Counted from the stretch's first letter, positions 11,901-25,021 are shown. The stretch: DNA of 64,000 nt from Dillenia suffruticosa (GCA_033439265.1 JAVTVX010000002.1:17511674-17575673); one strand, 5' to 3'. Translations and numbers: made by a program. Notes: generated from the letters alone by a model not told the origin.

Positions 11901-12703
11901 TGTCTCTTATATTCTTATAAAATATTATTTCTTTATATCATTTCGTATTTATTTTCTTTTTTTCATTTCCATTCCATTTTTGTATATATAAGTGCATCTA
12001 AAGAAAGGAAAAAAGAACAATAGTTAATATAATTAATTTTCATTTTGCATTTATTTATGAAAATTTATATGATGAAAAAGCCTTCAGAAATTTTTTGTCA
12101 TACTTAAGCGATACAGATCGCATAGGACACATGTCATATCTCACAGTGGAAGGAGGTTACCAAGACGGTGCCTTCGCGTGTTTCACGAACAAATATTGGT
12201 CTAAACCCTAGAGCATGTAGACTTGAAATTCGTGTGGGTACCAACCCAATGCCCATGATTATTATTTTGATTTACTATTTTAATTATTTGTAAAAAATTT
12301 GAAATTTACAATTAATAAATGATTTGAACATATAAATATAGTTGAACCGAGTTTATTAGTACAACAAAGTTATCTCTATATTCCATTTATAATTTTTATT
12401 AGAAAATAAAAGGATAAAAAAAAATATGGCTGCAAACATTTGGACGTATGGTATTTTATATATTAAGAATTCGTTACTTCAACTAGGATTCTCCCACCCC
12501 TTTTAAGGAATGTTTAAAATTATAATTTAATATAAGATTTCTCAAAAGAAAAAATGGTAAGAAATGGAAAGGAGGAACAGGAAATTAAAAGAAAATGTTT
12601 TTATTTTTATTTATCTATTTAACATTTATTTAACTGAAGACGACAAAACTGAAAAATCTGCCTAAAAAAGAGGAGAAATAAGAAAATTCACTTTCCACGA
12701 ACG
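8925..12703. other. AT-rich intergenic region
   Basis: About 3.8 kb between divergent genes: the upstream side of the PPR gene and the promoter side of the MFS transporter gene. A 123-residue open frame at 10835-11206 matches nothing I know and its last third is low complexity. Short repeats of gtgaatttctct occur near 10030-10065. The rest is poly-A/T rich with no supported gene. Confidence 0.4.
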
Positions 12704-12712
12704 TTTATAAAT
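12704..12712 (+). promoter_or_regulatory. TATA box of the MFS transporter gene
   Basis: TTTATAAAT lies about 112 bases before the chosen ATG. That leaves room for a 5' UTR of about 80 bases. The match to the plant TATA consensus is good and there is no competing TATA closer to the start. Inference from position and sequence only. Confidence 0.5.
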
Positions 12713-12824
12713 GAGGCCACGTAGAGAGTTAGAGAGACGCAAATTCCAAAGCAACTGAAAAAATCGGACGCACAACGGAGAAAACCGGCGGTTTGGGGAG
12801 GAAATCGAGGATAAATTGATGATA

Positions 12825-13965
12825 CAAATGGCGGGACAATCGAGGAAGTGGGTGATTCTGGTGGCGACGATTTGGATTCAGGCATTCACGGGGACGAATT
12901 TCGACTTCTCGGCGTACTCGTCGGATTTGAAATCCGTGCTTGGGATTTCGCAGGTTCAGCTGAATTACCTGGCGACTGCTTCTGACCTTGGGAAGTTTTT
13001 TGGATGGTCCTCCGGGTTGGCCCTCATGTATTTGCCGTTGTGGGTTGTTATGTTTATCGCGGCGTCTTTGGGATTCTTCGCTTACGGCCTTCAGTGGCTC
13101 GTTATTCGGAATGTCCTATCCTTGCCTTATTTTGCGGTTAGCCCTTTTTCTCTCTCTCTCTCTCTTAATTTTTTTTTTTTTTTTTTAATGCTCGTTTTGT
13201 TTTATATTTGGGAAATTGTTATGGTTTCTTGATTCGTATGTGAATAATTCGAGGGTTAACGTTGAGCTTTGCTAGCTTTTTAGTTATTTATTTATTTATT
13301 TTAATCTTTTTGTCATTCGGTAAGAAAGAAAGAAAAGGAAGTCTGCAGATGTCATCTAAGTTTATTTTCTGGAAGGATTTAGGCCCATAAACTGACTTTC
13401 AATTCTTATGGGTATCACCTTTTTTCTTTTTGTGGTTAGCCCGATTTTGGGTGGGGGTTGAGTGGGAGGGCATCTGATGCAACCATGTTGGGTGGTTGGT
13501 GTGTTGTTAATGACGTGTTAGCGTCCATCCTTACATTTTTTGAAACATTTAAAATGGAAAATCATATAATACATTATTAATTTTAAACCTGACATTTACA
13601 ACATGCATCTATTGAAAGAGTGTTAGGTAGTTGCAAAATAAAATTATTTAAGTTAAACATAAAAATTAAATAATAATAGTTTTGTTACTTTTTCTGTTCA
13701 ACAATGATAGTACTATATGTAATTAATTTAAATTTATAATTTTATTATATATATATATATATATCAAAAGTAAAATATATTTAATTAATAATATAATGTG
13801 ATTATCTATCACTTTATTCATTCCGGGTAACCAAATTGGGACAACACACCACCCCACCACACCAAACCAAACCAAGCTTTTGGTCAGCTGCGTTGCTCCT
13901 CCCTCACCTGTGGTTGTTGAAAATGTCGAAAAGACTGACCCGACGTTGGGTGGTCGTTGGCCTTA

Positions 13966-13998
<33 letters not shown>

Positions 13999-16900
13999 AA
14001 TCAAACTTCCCCGATCAGCTTCCCACGTATAGATCGGTACAAAGTTGTGTCGTTCATTTTTGTACTTTTTGTTTGGATGGCGTCACTACCCTACCCTATG
14101 GACCCGGTCCAGTTTGAGGGTGACCCTACACCTTCAGGGGTGAAGCCATTCTGCTACCTTAAATTCCTCCTCCCCAGTTTTTTCCTTGCCCACGTCCTTT
14201 TAGAAACATAAGTAAATTACGTTTTAAAGATTTAAATCCAAATTATTTCGGACTTTGGATTGTATTAGTATTATGTTAATATTATATGCTTATTACATAC
14301 TTTTGTATTAAAAAAAATATTTCATCATCTCAAAATGATACTATTTTGAACACTTAGATCTACTTAATTAAAAATTGTTTTAAATATAAATATTTTTTTT
14401 TTATATTATAAAGTGTTATTGAAATAAAAATAATGGAGCAGAAGCGTTGATTTTATAAGTCTATTGTGCGACGCATTATTAAAGAAAAAACATATGATGC
14501 AAATTTAAATATATCCACCCTATAAAACCCCACGTGGTTTGGCTTCTTTATAGATTGGTGTCGTGTGGGTAAAAATTTTAACACATGATTTTAAGTAACA
14601 CAAACTAAATGCAACCTTTAAAACTTCTGTATAGATTTTAAATTGATCATCAAATCTCCTGTTTTTTCAATCAAGTGTTAATTACATAATTTTTGACATA
14701 TGTAAAATGCTTTGAATTTTCAGGTAAGAATTCAAGTTGAGAGAATAAATTTTTTAATTATCAAAATAAACTGCAAATTAAAATTTTTAGAGGTGTAATG
14801 TGGTTTACATTTAATAATTTTTTATGATTTTGTCGCTTAATTAACAACGAGTGATAACCAACGAACAGATATTTAGTGAGGAATGCTTTATATCTCTTAA
14901 TCAAGAATCGGATTCAAATTTTGGAAATAGAAAAATTACAAGGGTTCCTCCATAAAAAGGGCCTAATAGCAGCCCAGCCTTGATTAATCTGATTATGAAT
15001 TCAGATATCGGTTGGTTTAATAAAAAAAAGGAAAAAAAAAAAAACAAGTGATTTATGTAGTAATGGTGTAGAAATCATAGTTGATAGTTGTCAAATTTTT
15101 AGCTGCAAGGTAACAATTTGCAAATAAGCAAAGGATTTATGTGGGTGGTTTACCCAGGAATAAATTATTCTTATAAATATATTTTATGAATTTAAATAGA
15201 GAGGGAAAAAGAGAATAGCTTCTTAGACAGAGAGAGAGAGAGAGAGAGAGTGAGAAATTTTGTAGTTTTATTTTTATTTCCTTCATTCTCACTCGCACTC
15301 TAATTCTTTTTTGTTTGATTCTCACTGATATAATTTTGAAAATAAATTTTTGTTGAATACTATTGCTACATATGACACAAAACTATACAAGATTTTATGA
15401 GGTAGTGTATAATTATTATAATTTTTCCCTATCACTATAATTGTATTCTGTAGGTCTCCATTTTTCAAAGATTCTCCACATTTCGAAATAAGTGGAATTT
15501 TCAAATATTGGAAGGAAATCAATTTGGGAATCGATTCCTGTTCTTTGATTCTATTCCCTAAAGACTATATTTTTTCTTTCTTTCTATCTTTCTTTTTTTT
15601 TTTGGACAATTCTGTTGAATGATACAAACTTGGTAAGAGCGATTCTCATAGCAAAAGATAGTTAAAAATCGACAAGATTTTTACAGCTTTTCTTCTGATT
15701 AGAGTTTTTCTTTAGGTGGTTTCAAAGTGCTTGTGTATATGATCTCAACCTTAGATAACAAGCAAACAATATTCCTCATGAACATGTAAAGGAAAGTGCT
15801 TGCTGTTCTTCATGGACCTGTCATAAAATGATTAAAAGTGATTACTTTTGGATTATGCATGATGAATTTTGTAAAATGGTGCAGGTATTTATTCTTTGTT
15901 TGATAGCTGGCTATAGCATATGTTGGTTCAATACAGTATGTTTTGTTCTCTGCATCCGGAATTTTCCAGCTCATCAACCCCTTGCAATATCTCTCACAGT
16001 CAGCTTCAATGGTGTCAGTGCAGCTCTCTACACCTTAGTTGCCAATGCAATCAACTCATCATCTGATACAGTGTACCTTCTTCTAAATGCTTTGCTCCCC
16101 CTTATCACATCCTTTGCCGCTCTCATTCCAATTCTCCGCCAGCCCCCTGTGGAGCCCCTTCCACCAGATGGTGTTCGTCGAGACTCCCTCATATTTCTCA
16201 TCCTAAATTTTTTGGCTGTCATTATAGGCCTTTACCTTCTCTTCCTCAATTCAGTTTCGTCTGATGCAACAGCTGCCCGTCTCCTCCTTGGTGGGGCCAT
16301 ACTTCTCCTTGTCCTTCCTTTAGGTATACCCGGTATGGTATATGCTCAAGACTGGTTTCATCGCACAATTCATCAAAGTTTCCACCTTGAGGGCTCCAGC
16401 TTTATTCTTGTTGACGTTGATGATCTTGAGAATCATAAAGGGCTCCTCACCCGCGAAATATCTGAAAACGTGGATGGAGAGTCTGATCTTGCAAATGGGA
16501 ATAGATCCACATACACTGCAGAGAATGAAGGGTGCTGTGAGAAAGTGATAAAGTCAAATAAGTTGGCAATACTGGGGGAAGAGCATCCTGCACGGTTACT
16601 TGTCCGTAGGTTGGATTTCTGGTTATATTATATTGCTTATTTTTGTGGAGGAACTCTTGGGCTGGTGTATAGTAATAATCTGGGGCAGATAGCAGAGTCA
16701 CTTGGATTTAGTGCGAATACTACAAGCCTTCTATCGGTCTATTCATCGTTTTCATTCTTTGGTCGATTGCTCACAGCAGCCCCAGATTTCATTCGCACGT
16801 AACTATCACATTCGGTTCCATCTAAGTTAAAGACCAAGTTGTAGGTGATTGGCTTTGTAGCTGTAGTAACTTTCTTCACTTTTGCAGGAAGCTTTACTTT

Positions 16901-17350
16901 GCAAGGACTGGGTGGTTTGCTATTGCTCTTGTGCCAACTCCAATTGCCTTCTTCTTGCTTGCTGCATCATCGAGTTCTGCAGCATTGCACATAGGAACAG
17001 CATTAATAGGACTGAGTTCTGGCTTCATATTTGCAGCTGCTGTTTCAGTGACAGCAGAGCTATTTGGACCAAATAGCGTAGGCGTGAACCACAACATTCT
17101 AATCACCAACATTCCAGTAGGTTCGCTGATCTACGGGCTTCTTGCTGCATTGGTTTATGATTCAAGTGCAAGCAATAGGCAACTAAATGATATGGTGCTC
17201 TGCATGGGAAAACAGTGCTATTTCTTAACATTTGTGTTGTGGGGATCCATTTCAGTCTTGGGACTAGCATCAAGCTTTCTACTGTTCTTGAGAACTAGAC
17301 CAGCTTATGAGCGTTTCGAGCATAGTAGGATTTTTACGCAACTATATTGA
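12825..17350 (+). CDS. Nodulin-like / NFD4-type major facilitator transporter
   Basis: Exons 12825-13136, 15885-16798 and 16888-17350 (562 aa); both introns are GT-AG. The joins read LPYFA|VFILC in phase 0 and IRT|KLYFARTGW, with the Thr codon split. The N-terminal Nodulin-like domain begins RKWVILVATIWIQAFTGTNF. Conserved NFD4-family words follow: SSDLKSVLGISQ, GWSSGLALMYLP, SICWFNTVC. A hydrophilic loop (about residues 265-320) separates two halves with about 12 membrane helices, and the second half carries GTLGLVYSNNLGQIAESLG. Family members are membrane transporters, often with unknown substrate; Arabidopsis NFD4 is linked to karyogamy. I chose the second ATG (MAGQSRKW); an in-frame ATG at 12816 adds MIQ. 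Intron 1 is 2748 bp and holds a GC-rich island and several microsatellites. Confidence 0.9.
13830..14170. other. GC-rich island with (GGC)11 inside intron 1
   Basis: A stretch far richer in G+C and CpG than the surrounding AT-rich intron. It contains a perfect (GGC)11 run at 13966-13998, CCACC/ACCAAA-rich sequence before it, and a non-repetitive segment after it. Two overlapping open frames cross it; one translates the repeat as poly-Gly and the other as poly-Arg. Neither has a recognisable domain. It could be an inserted gene fragment, an alternative first exon or promoter, or TE-derived. Confidence 0.5.
15229..15250. repeat. (AG)n microsatellite in intron 1
   Basis: An uninterrupted AG dinucleotide run inside the long first intron of the transporter gene. 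An (AT)n run also occurs near 13747-13764 in the same intron. Confidence 0.9.
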
Positions 17351-18225
17351 TGGGTAACCTGTTTTTTTCTACATTTTTTGTAAGTTGAGCAGATCAAAAT
17401 AGATAGCAAGGGTAGCATAAGCTTTACATAGTGATGTCAGTTTTATGTAACATCGGTTACAAGGCTTCTGCGTTCACGTGGAGTCGGAAATTAAGTGCAA
17501 ACCCCTTTGGTACCGGTTAAAGGGAATGGAGCAGGGATGATGTTTGTGTCTTTAGATTAATCTGAGCATATAGTAACCTAATACTTAGGCATGGTTGACA
17601 GTGAAAGAAACTTTCTTAGGTGTGTCTCCAGTCACTGAGGTCTGGTTACAAAGAAGGGTTTTGCAAGATAAGTGATGGGATGTTTTTTCTAATCAACTAA
17701 CTGCGTCTCGAAGGCTATACTGAGGCATAGTTTAGCTGGTTTCTGCCACACATTAAAAGTGAGAACTAAAATCCAGATGTAGAACTTAAATCCAGATGTA
17801 GAGTGGGTTATATGTGAACCTTCACTGAAAGGTTATCTTAAATGATAGAAGTTTATCCGTGATAGTTTTCATTTTTGAGATGAACGACACTACAAATATC
17901 CCCTTGCAATCAATTTGCCCCAAAACTTATAAAACTGCGTTCACAAGGATGGTGTCAAATTCCTCATCCATTAATTATATCCCATGGTTTGTGGGAGTAT
18001 TGTTGAAGCCTCTCAGTTGTATTGCGCTTAAATTGTGACTAGAAAGTATGTTTATTGCACCAGGATGATGAAATCCTGAGAAGAATAGACATGAATTAAT
18101 TAAGTATTTGCTTTGAATTGTAATAGAGTCCAGACAATTTTATATAGCCAATTTTGTAAAAGAGAAAAAGAAAAAGAAAAAGTAAAATAGAGAGCAGGTT
18201 TAAAAATTTCACACAAAATATGTTT
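17351..18225. other. Shared 3' flanks of two convergent genes
   Basis: The transporter stop at 17350 (+) and the glycosyltransferase stop at 18226 (-) face each other across 875 bases. The interval should contain both 3' UTRs. No open frame or RNA gene is recognisable. A tandem echo (aaatccagatgtaga, twice) sits near 17770-17805. Confidence 0.5.
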
Positions 18226-19701
18226 CTATGGGTACATGCAAAAAGCTTCATCTTTTATGCACAAGAACAATCTCTCATAAGCCAAAGCCATCTTTGTAGC
18301 AGTAAACATTGAAACAGCATATTCCCTGCAAGCTCTACCTCTCTGAGCCAACCTACCTGCACCATCCTTCACTACTTGTTCCAAAGCCTCCAACAATGAC
18401 TCCACATTAGGAGCAAACATGTAACCAAACTCATCATCAACCACAATTGTCCCTTTTATGCTTGGAAACCTCGAAGCCATCACCGGCTTTCCACTCATCA
18501 TAGCTTCCATCAGAGTTAGATCCAATCCCTGAGGTCTAAGCGTTGGGTTTACAAATATATCCAGAGAGTTATAGAAACCCCGTAATTGAGATGGACTCAA
18601 TGAGCCCACAACAATGACTCTAGGACCCAAATCCTTGTATCTCTGCCCCCACGGCCCTGACCCTGCCACCACCAAGTATACACCAGGGCGCTTCTTGATG
18701 AGCCTGGAAAATGCCTCATATAGCAGAGGATGTCCTTTGTCCTTCACCAACCGCCCGGCTACACCAAGTACTAAACTAGCATCTGTAGGGACTCCAATTC
18801 TAGACCTGAACTCAACACCCATTTTCAAGTCCTCTCCAAAGTCCTCATCAACCCCATTGAGAATCACATGAACTCTTTTTGGGGGAATTTGGTAAACATC
18901 CCTTAACATCTCCCCACAACTATCACTTATAGCAACATGGTGAGCGTAGTATTTGAAGAACCTGATTTCATTCAGCACTTTTGGCACAACTCCTTGAAGG
19001 GTATTGTTAAAAGATGGAGATATAGGCTCCCCTGGAAGGCGTGCCAGGTCCTGATATATGTCAGACTGAAGGCTTTCAAGAGCAATGCCGTGCCAGGACA
19101 CCGCGAGGTTTGGGACATTCCGTGCCAGCCAATGAGGTAGTGCCACGCTCTCTGAATGAACCACGTCGAACGGTTCAGTCAGGTTCTCCTCCAAAAACTG
19201 CTCCCACCCTTTGTTGTACCTCCACTTACCCGGTTCGCCTTCATGGGAGTGAATCCGTGGGGACGAATTCGGGCTCTCGCTTTGCTGAGCAAACACTTGA
19301 GCAGGATTTGAAACTGGGGAAGTAAATATGTGGACGCGGTGGCCCCTGCGCGCCAGCGCTGAGTGGAGGGTGTGCGCGTGCCGCTCCATGCCGCCTGGGA
19401 TGGTTCCCACCGGCCATTTCCGGGAGAAGACAGCAATTTTGAGGGATCTCGATGGATAACTTTGAGTGAAGAGTAGGCGGTTCCAAGCGAAGTTGGAGGC
19501 GCGGAGGTCACCGGACCACACCTTGGGGTGGTTGGAGTTGGAGTAGGGAGCACATGTAAAGCTTTTGGGGGTGTGCAGAAGGAGAAGAGCCGGAACCGTG
19601 AAGAGAAGTATGAAGAAGAGTGTGGTGACAAGACTTGATTGGGATGTGGAGAGAAGTGATTTTCTGGATTTGCTGTTGATGTTATTGTTGTTGAAGGCCA
19701 T
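18226..19701 (-). CDS. GT4-family glycosyltransferase, type II membrane protein
   Basis: A single-exon frame. The N-terminus is short and basic, then one hydrophobic segment (about residues 22-46, TTLFFILLFTVPALLLL) typical of a Golgi or ER type II anchor. The lumenal part is a GT-B fold: an N-terminal half with PGGMERHAHTLHSALARRGH and VSWHGIALESLQSD, and a C-terminal Glycos_transf_1 half with VAGRLVKDKGHPLLYEAFSRL, VVAGSGPWG and GLDLTLMEAMMSGKPVMAS, the nucleotide-sugar binding region with the second Glu of the EX7E-type motif. The donor and acceptor are unknown. The Met at 19701 (MAFNNNN) has a good context (G at -3 and +4). An in-frame Met at 19773 would add 24 residues in a poorer context. 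The coding region is GC-richer than its flanks. Confidence 0.88.
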   Translation of the reverse strand: MAFNNNNINSKSRKSLLSTSQSSLVTTLFFILLFTVPALLLLHTPKSFTCAPYSNSNHPKVWSGDLRASNFAWNRLLFTQSYPSRSLKIAVFSRKWPVGTIPGGMERHAHTLHSALARRGHRVHIFTSPVSNPAQVFAQQSESPNSSPRIHSHEGEPGKWRYNKGWEQFLEENLTEPFDVVHSESVALPHWLARNVPNLAVSWHGIALESLQSDIYQDLARLPGEPISPSFNNTLQGVVPKVLNEIRFFKYYAHHVAISDSCGEMLRDVYQIPPKRVHVILNGVDEDFGEDLKMGVEFRSRIGVPTDASLVLGVAGRLVKDKGHPLLYEAFSRLIKKRPGVYLVVAGSGPWGQRYKDLGPRVIVVGSLSPSQLRGFYNSLDIFVNPTLRPQGLDLTLMEAMMSGKPVMASRFPSIKGTIVVDDEFGYMFAPNVESLLEALEQVVKDGAGRLAQRGRACREYAVSMFTATKMALAYERLFLCIKDEAFCMYP

Positions 19702-19773
19702 CTCTTTGTTTTCTCGAAGTTGGGAAACAAAAAATGAGTTGTTCGGTTTTGGGTATTGAGTTTTGGAAGTCAT

Positions 19774-21385
19774 TCATTCATGGTGTGAGTGTGGAATGCT
19801 AAAAAAGCAAGTGATGAGGGATGAGGTTTTTGGGGCGGTATGCACGCACTTAGGCAAGTGGCTGGGTGCTGGATTTTCCTTTCCTGGGTGCTTCTCTCAC
19901 GCCTTTTTCAGGTTCAAACTTCGTGACGAACTATTGTAAGGCATTGTTTGTCAACATCATAAGCTAAGTTTTGTATTAAAATCATTTAATACCTATTGTA
20001 TAATTTCTCAAAAAACTTAATGCATGTTTTTTCCGATATTTTTAAAATCAAACCAGTAAACAACTCATCTAATCTATTAATTCATTGGTTCATTGATTGG
20101 ACTGTTTTATAAATCAGATGACATCATTATAATTTCATATATATAATTTATATATTACATATTTTAAAATAAAATAAAGTTTATATCTCTCTATGAAAAA
20201 TATGAATTTATTCCATCAGCAATAAACAGTAAAAAAAGGTGAAATGAAAAAGACACATTTTTTCTTTGGATCGTTTTGAATGGTTCATTAGTTTTATCGA
20301 TTTTGATTAATTTTAAATGGTTTTAATCGGATTTGACTTTATCTGATTTAATAGTGAAAACTAAACTGAATTATAGAATAGTTCCTGGTCAAACCAGACG
20401 ATCCGATTTTAAAAACACTAGTTTTTTTCCACATTTTTCTTTTTGATAAATATTATATTAAACATATCAAAATGCGTAAAGAGGTTTACAGGGTGGTGTG
20501 GTGCCAAACACTACCTTAATTCTCCTTTGGGCATAACGTTCAATCGTGGTGGGTATTGACCAAACGCGCTGCAAAATATGGAGGGTATTGTAAAAGTCAC
20601 TTTTCTTGAGAAGGACTCTTGAATGTGGATGATGACCTTCCGCTAAGTAAGTGCTTTCAAAACCCAAGAGAAGAAATATGATATTCCAATTCCATAGTTA
20701 ATGATGGGCTACGTTGATAACGTGTGGCTCCTCTCATATAATGGAGATACTGAGACATAATTGGCATTCCTTTTCTCCCAAAAACAAGTGTAAAAAATAA
20801 ATTTATAATGTCAAAGTAGACATTAATGTTTGTGCTTTTATATGTAATGCCCTTCCAAACGTGGGGTTTCAATTATCCTTAAGTTTTATTTTGAGGATTT
20901 TGTAGATTATAATTACAAAGTGACAAACCCACATGCAATTGGTATTTAATTGCTAGGAATTTGGAAATATGAAAATGGTAATGAATATTTTTTGAATTCG
21001 ATATATTTCAAGGTATTTTCAAATTAGTTTTTAGAAAAAAAATATACTGTTTTCAAAATATTTTTCAAAAAACAGTTTCCAAGTATTTCAAAACCAATTT
21101 GTAACGTAAAAAGATATTAAAAGAATAATAACTTGCTAGAATTTTAAAACATGTAAAATTATTATGATACTGACAAAAATTTCAAAAAAAAAAAAAAAGG
21201 GAGAAATCATATCGGTTGTAAATTGTTCAATAAATCTAGACACAATGCAAGAGATTCTCACAATAGGAGCGAAGATATTGCCATAAGGTTGTTCGGCACA
21301 TCGACAATTGTTGTCTTTAACCTCAAATGCCTCTTCGGTATGCACCATCTCCCACGTCACAATACCAATTGTGACTCCCATATAT
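19774..21385. other. Upstream flank of the glycosyltransferase, no gene seen
   Basis: About 1.6 kb of mostly AT-rich sequence. The first few hundred bases should hold the promoter of the minus-strand glycosyltransferase. A patch at 20467-20667 is less AT-rich and open on the minus strand for 66 codons, but I do not recognise the peptide. Confidence 0.35.
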
Positions 21386-21870
21386 AGTTGACACTTCTAT
21401 CGAATGTTCTACTCTGTAGGAGTCACCTTTACCCTCACAAACGTTGTCATAATCATCAAACATGTTCTATCACCAAATGCTTCTCCCATTACAACCTTAT
21501 TTGTTACTCTAGCTACTGTTTGCATGTAATAACCATACGAGCTCAAATTCCACTGAACTCTTTTCTAAGACAATATACTTTCATATGTCGATTATTCACA
21601 CTGTTGATGGTTCCCAAACGAACAATTTTGTGGACTAGGTCTTGAATTTCACTCTGTTTCTAATACTTGTCATGGATGGGGACCGACTCTCGGAGCAAAC
21701 ACTACAATCAGGTGACTTTCTGAGCTTACAACCCTTTGTAGTCCACCTCGCCTAATTTCTGCTGCACGTGTCACTCCCATCATTCAAACTTGGCACCTTC
21801 ATCTCGGTTGTGCTTCTAACAGCAAACTTTGTTCCTTAATTTCAAATGGTAGTTATGCTTCTGTTGGCAT
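21386..21870 (+). mobile_element. Possible Ty1/copia remnant (gag-pre-integrase region)
   Basis: Broken plus-strand frames end with TWHLHLGCASNSKLCSLIS near 21790-21845. This resembles the WHxRLGHxS..KL motif of the GAG-pre-integrase domain in copia polyproteins, with His replaced by Cys. Upstream text such as RQYTFICRLFTLLMVP is less diagnostic. No LTRs were found. Weak but position-consistent evidence for a dead retrotransposon fragment. Confidence 0.35.
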
Positions 21871-22696
21871 TAGATTAGATCCTAATTTTCATTAATTTTA
21901 TTATTTTATATGCTTGAAAAGTTATATATTGACTTTTCTGTTTTAAAATAATATTTAATTTAGTTATTCAAATAAATAAATGAATTTTCATTTTATTTAT
22001 GCATGCATAAGATTTTTTTTTTTGTTTAATGTGAATGACTTATATATATATATATATGTTATTGGATTGAGGGTACATAAGTGGGTATAGGTCATAATTT
22101 TATTGATTTAAAGTAAAAGTTCATAACTTATTAGTGAAGCTGAATGATTCATTATGCATAGATTATATTTTGTGAGTTTTTCTGTTAATGAATGATGGTT
22201 TACCTTGATCATCGGATTGAGTTTGGTGTCAATAGAAGTTAATATAGATGCAGGTTACACTCAATGTGACTAAAATGTAAATTGTTGCTCGTTGGTTAGT
22301 TCTACGTAGTTCATGTTCTACTACTCTCGAATAAATGTGGATGTAGTTTATGAAATCAGAGCTATTATTTTAGTATATTATGAGTGAGACTTTTTATAAG
22401 TCAAAATTTTCGTACATTAAATATGGAATGTTGATTAGTAGAAACATACATATGCAATATCGATTTTATGTTGATTACGATGAATATCGTCCTTTATCAA
22501 TAAATTAAACTTAGTTATATAATTTTGTAATCATATCGGATATTCTTAAAATTTGATTAATATCAACACCAATAGGAGACTTGATATCATCTTTTTAGAT
22601 GAAACTCAAGGAAATTAAATAATTAAGCAAGTGATATTAAATTTAATTCTCCTAATCTTAATTACATATAAAACATAAAGGGATGATATATATAAA

Positions 22697-22727
<31 letters not shown>

Positions 22728-25021
22728 TAGGTCAAATACAAAGTAATAAACAATTTTTGTTAACTTCTATAAATAATACGGTATCTATTTTACAACATAA
22801 TTCTAATTAATTTCATTAGTGAAATTAATTAGAATTAAAATAATTTTAATTTAATTACTCGATTAATGGATTATATTATAATCATTTTATGGTCAAAATA
22901 AATATATTTTTGGTCCGCTCTCTATCTTAAAACTATATTAATATTGATTATTTACTTTATATAATATTATCATTTGTATGTCCACTCTCACTATTTATTA
23001 ATGTCTCTGTTAGAGTACTTAATGGTAAATTAGAAGTCGACAATTCAGAATGCTGATCTAAGAAATTAGAAAGTATTATTTCTCCGTCGGTGCAATTACT
23101 CCCAGATAGGTGCAGATGTGTCCAATCATGCAGAGTCGACATCCGGTGCACCCGACCACCGCCGGAAAGTGTAATGTGCGCACGCTTATTTTTTCTTCAT
23201 TTAAACTTTTAATACATGATCTATTGCTGCCAAATTATTTCTAACATCAAATAAATAAAAATATAATACAATTATTTAAAAATTATTTTGGGGGGTAATT
23301 TATTTTCAAAATGGCCTGTCCGGCTACGACTGCAGGTGCTTTTGCTTGCTCATAACGCACAGTTTCTTTTTTTTTTTTAAATATATATGTTAATTATTTA
23401 ATTATGTATTTATCTTTTTAAGCTTAGTTTGCACTCTTAATTAACCATGGTCATGGGACTTTGAGTGTGATGCCCAACCTGGATCTGGATCCTTGGATCG
23501 CGTTGAGAGCTTGTATGTCACATAAAATAATTCTATAAACCTAAGTATGTAAAGGTCTTGAAATAATCAATTTTTCAAAAAGTCGAGTTTATAAAAAAAA
23601 AATGATTTATTTGTAAATTGGGCAATGCTAAGTTAAAAGATCTTATGAAAATAGTTTTGATTTTTTTTTTCCTTTTAGAAAAAGATAAAATTGCTTTGAT
23701 GTTTAATATATCTATATAACATTATCCTTACTATTTTATATTTTTAATACTCTCCTTTACAAGTAGAACTATTGTAATTTATTTAAGTATTTTTAAACAT
23801 ATAAAACATAGGAACAAATAATTTTTTTTAATAAATCGATAACCATATTGAGTCAGATTAAATCTGGTTCGAGACAGACCGAATTCTTAAGAGAAATAAA
23901 AAGTTTTAAACTCAATCTTTATGCACTCATACTATTAGAAATTAATAATTAATCACTTAAAAAGTTTAAATTTATGGAGGCATTTCCTTTAAACTTTAAA
24001 AAAAAAGTTATTAATAAGCTAGATAATATTGGAAACATATAGGGAAGGAATAGATGTTAATATATTTATGATCTAAAACACATTATTTGATTTGCTGAGA
24101 TATCCAAATTGAATAATTTATTTACAATATTAGAAGATGTCATATATTTTTTTAAAAAAATATTTAAAAATATTATATATTAAAATCAAATTAATAATAT
24201 AAAATGCTCTTAAGGGGTCTTGTCTTCTTGAATTCTAACATTTTATAGAAATAAAATAAATTAAAAAAAAAAAGAAGAAGCTGTCTCTATTTCTAAAACA
24301 AAAATAAGTCAACTCTTTATATTTCCTTTTATTTGCTTGGCCAAAAATATTTTTTTACCGGATTAGAAATTATTCTTTAATTATTTTAAAATTAATTACT
24401 AAATATTATTTTTTATGTTGTGGATATACCACATCATCTTTTTTTTTAATAAAAAAATGAAATTCCCACCTTATCAATTTGTCTAATAAATGATCAAAGT
24501 AGCATACAATTTTTTTTTTGGGCAAAGAAAATCTTAAGAACGTTTTTTTTTTTTTTTAAATTAGGGTAAAAAATAAGTTTGGGCCATAGTTGAGAAGACC
24601 AAAAAGAAACTTAAATCTGAATTGTTAGCCAATCACTCGAATGGAAAAAATAAGTTATTTTGAACCCTCAATTAAATTTGTAAGAAAATTATTTTTACAA
24701 ACAAAAATGAGTTTAGATTACCAAGGGAAACTTATATTATTTATTTAATGTTTGAGCCCTCAATTCAGAAGTCAAAAACATATTATAACTTAAATGGACT
24801 GACAAGGAAAAGAATCAACTGGGAAATTACAAAAAAAGAAAAAAAAAAAAAAAAAACCAAAACTAATTTTCCAATTCGAGAGTAAGAAATTGCAAGAATT
24901 GTTTATTTTTTTTTAGTTAATTGATTGCTTAATGCAATGCCCATGACTCTTCTCAAATAATTTTTTGACTTCTTCTGCATTGAATAACTTGGCTATGATT
25001 TATTTATTTTTTTTTTTTTTT
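21871..25021. other. AT-rich spacer with microsatellites
   Basis: About 3.1 kb with (TA)n runs near 22040-22058 and 22704-22729, a strong palindrome at 22798-22837, and many poly-A/T tracts. A GC-richer patch at 23090-23170 is open on the minus strand (64 codons) but unrecognised. No gene is supported. Confidence 0.4.
22798..22837. repeat. Perfect inverted repeat, 18-bp arms, 4-base loop
   Basis: The arm 22798-22815 (taattctaattaatttca without its first base, 15-base core from 22801) is the exact complement of 22820-22837, around the loop ttag at 22816-22819. It is AT-rich. It could form a cruciform or be the core of a small foldback element. Confidence 0.8.
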
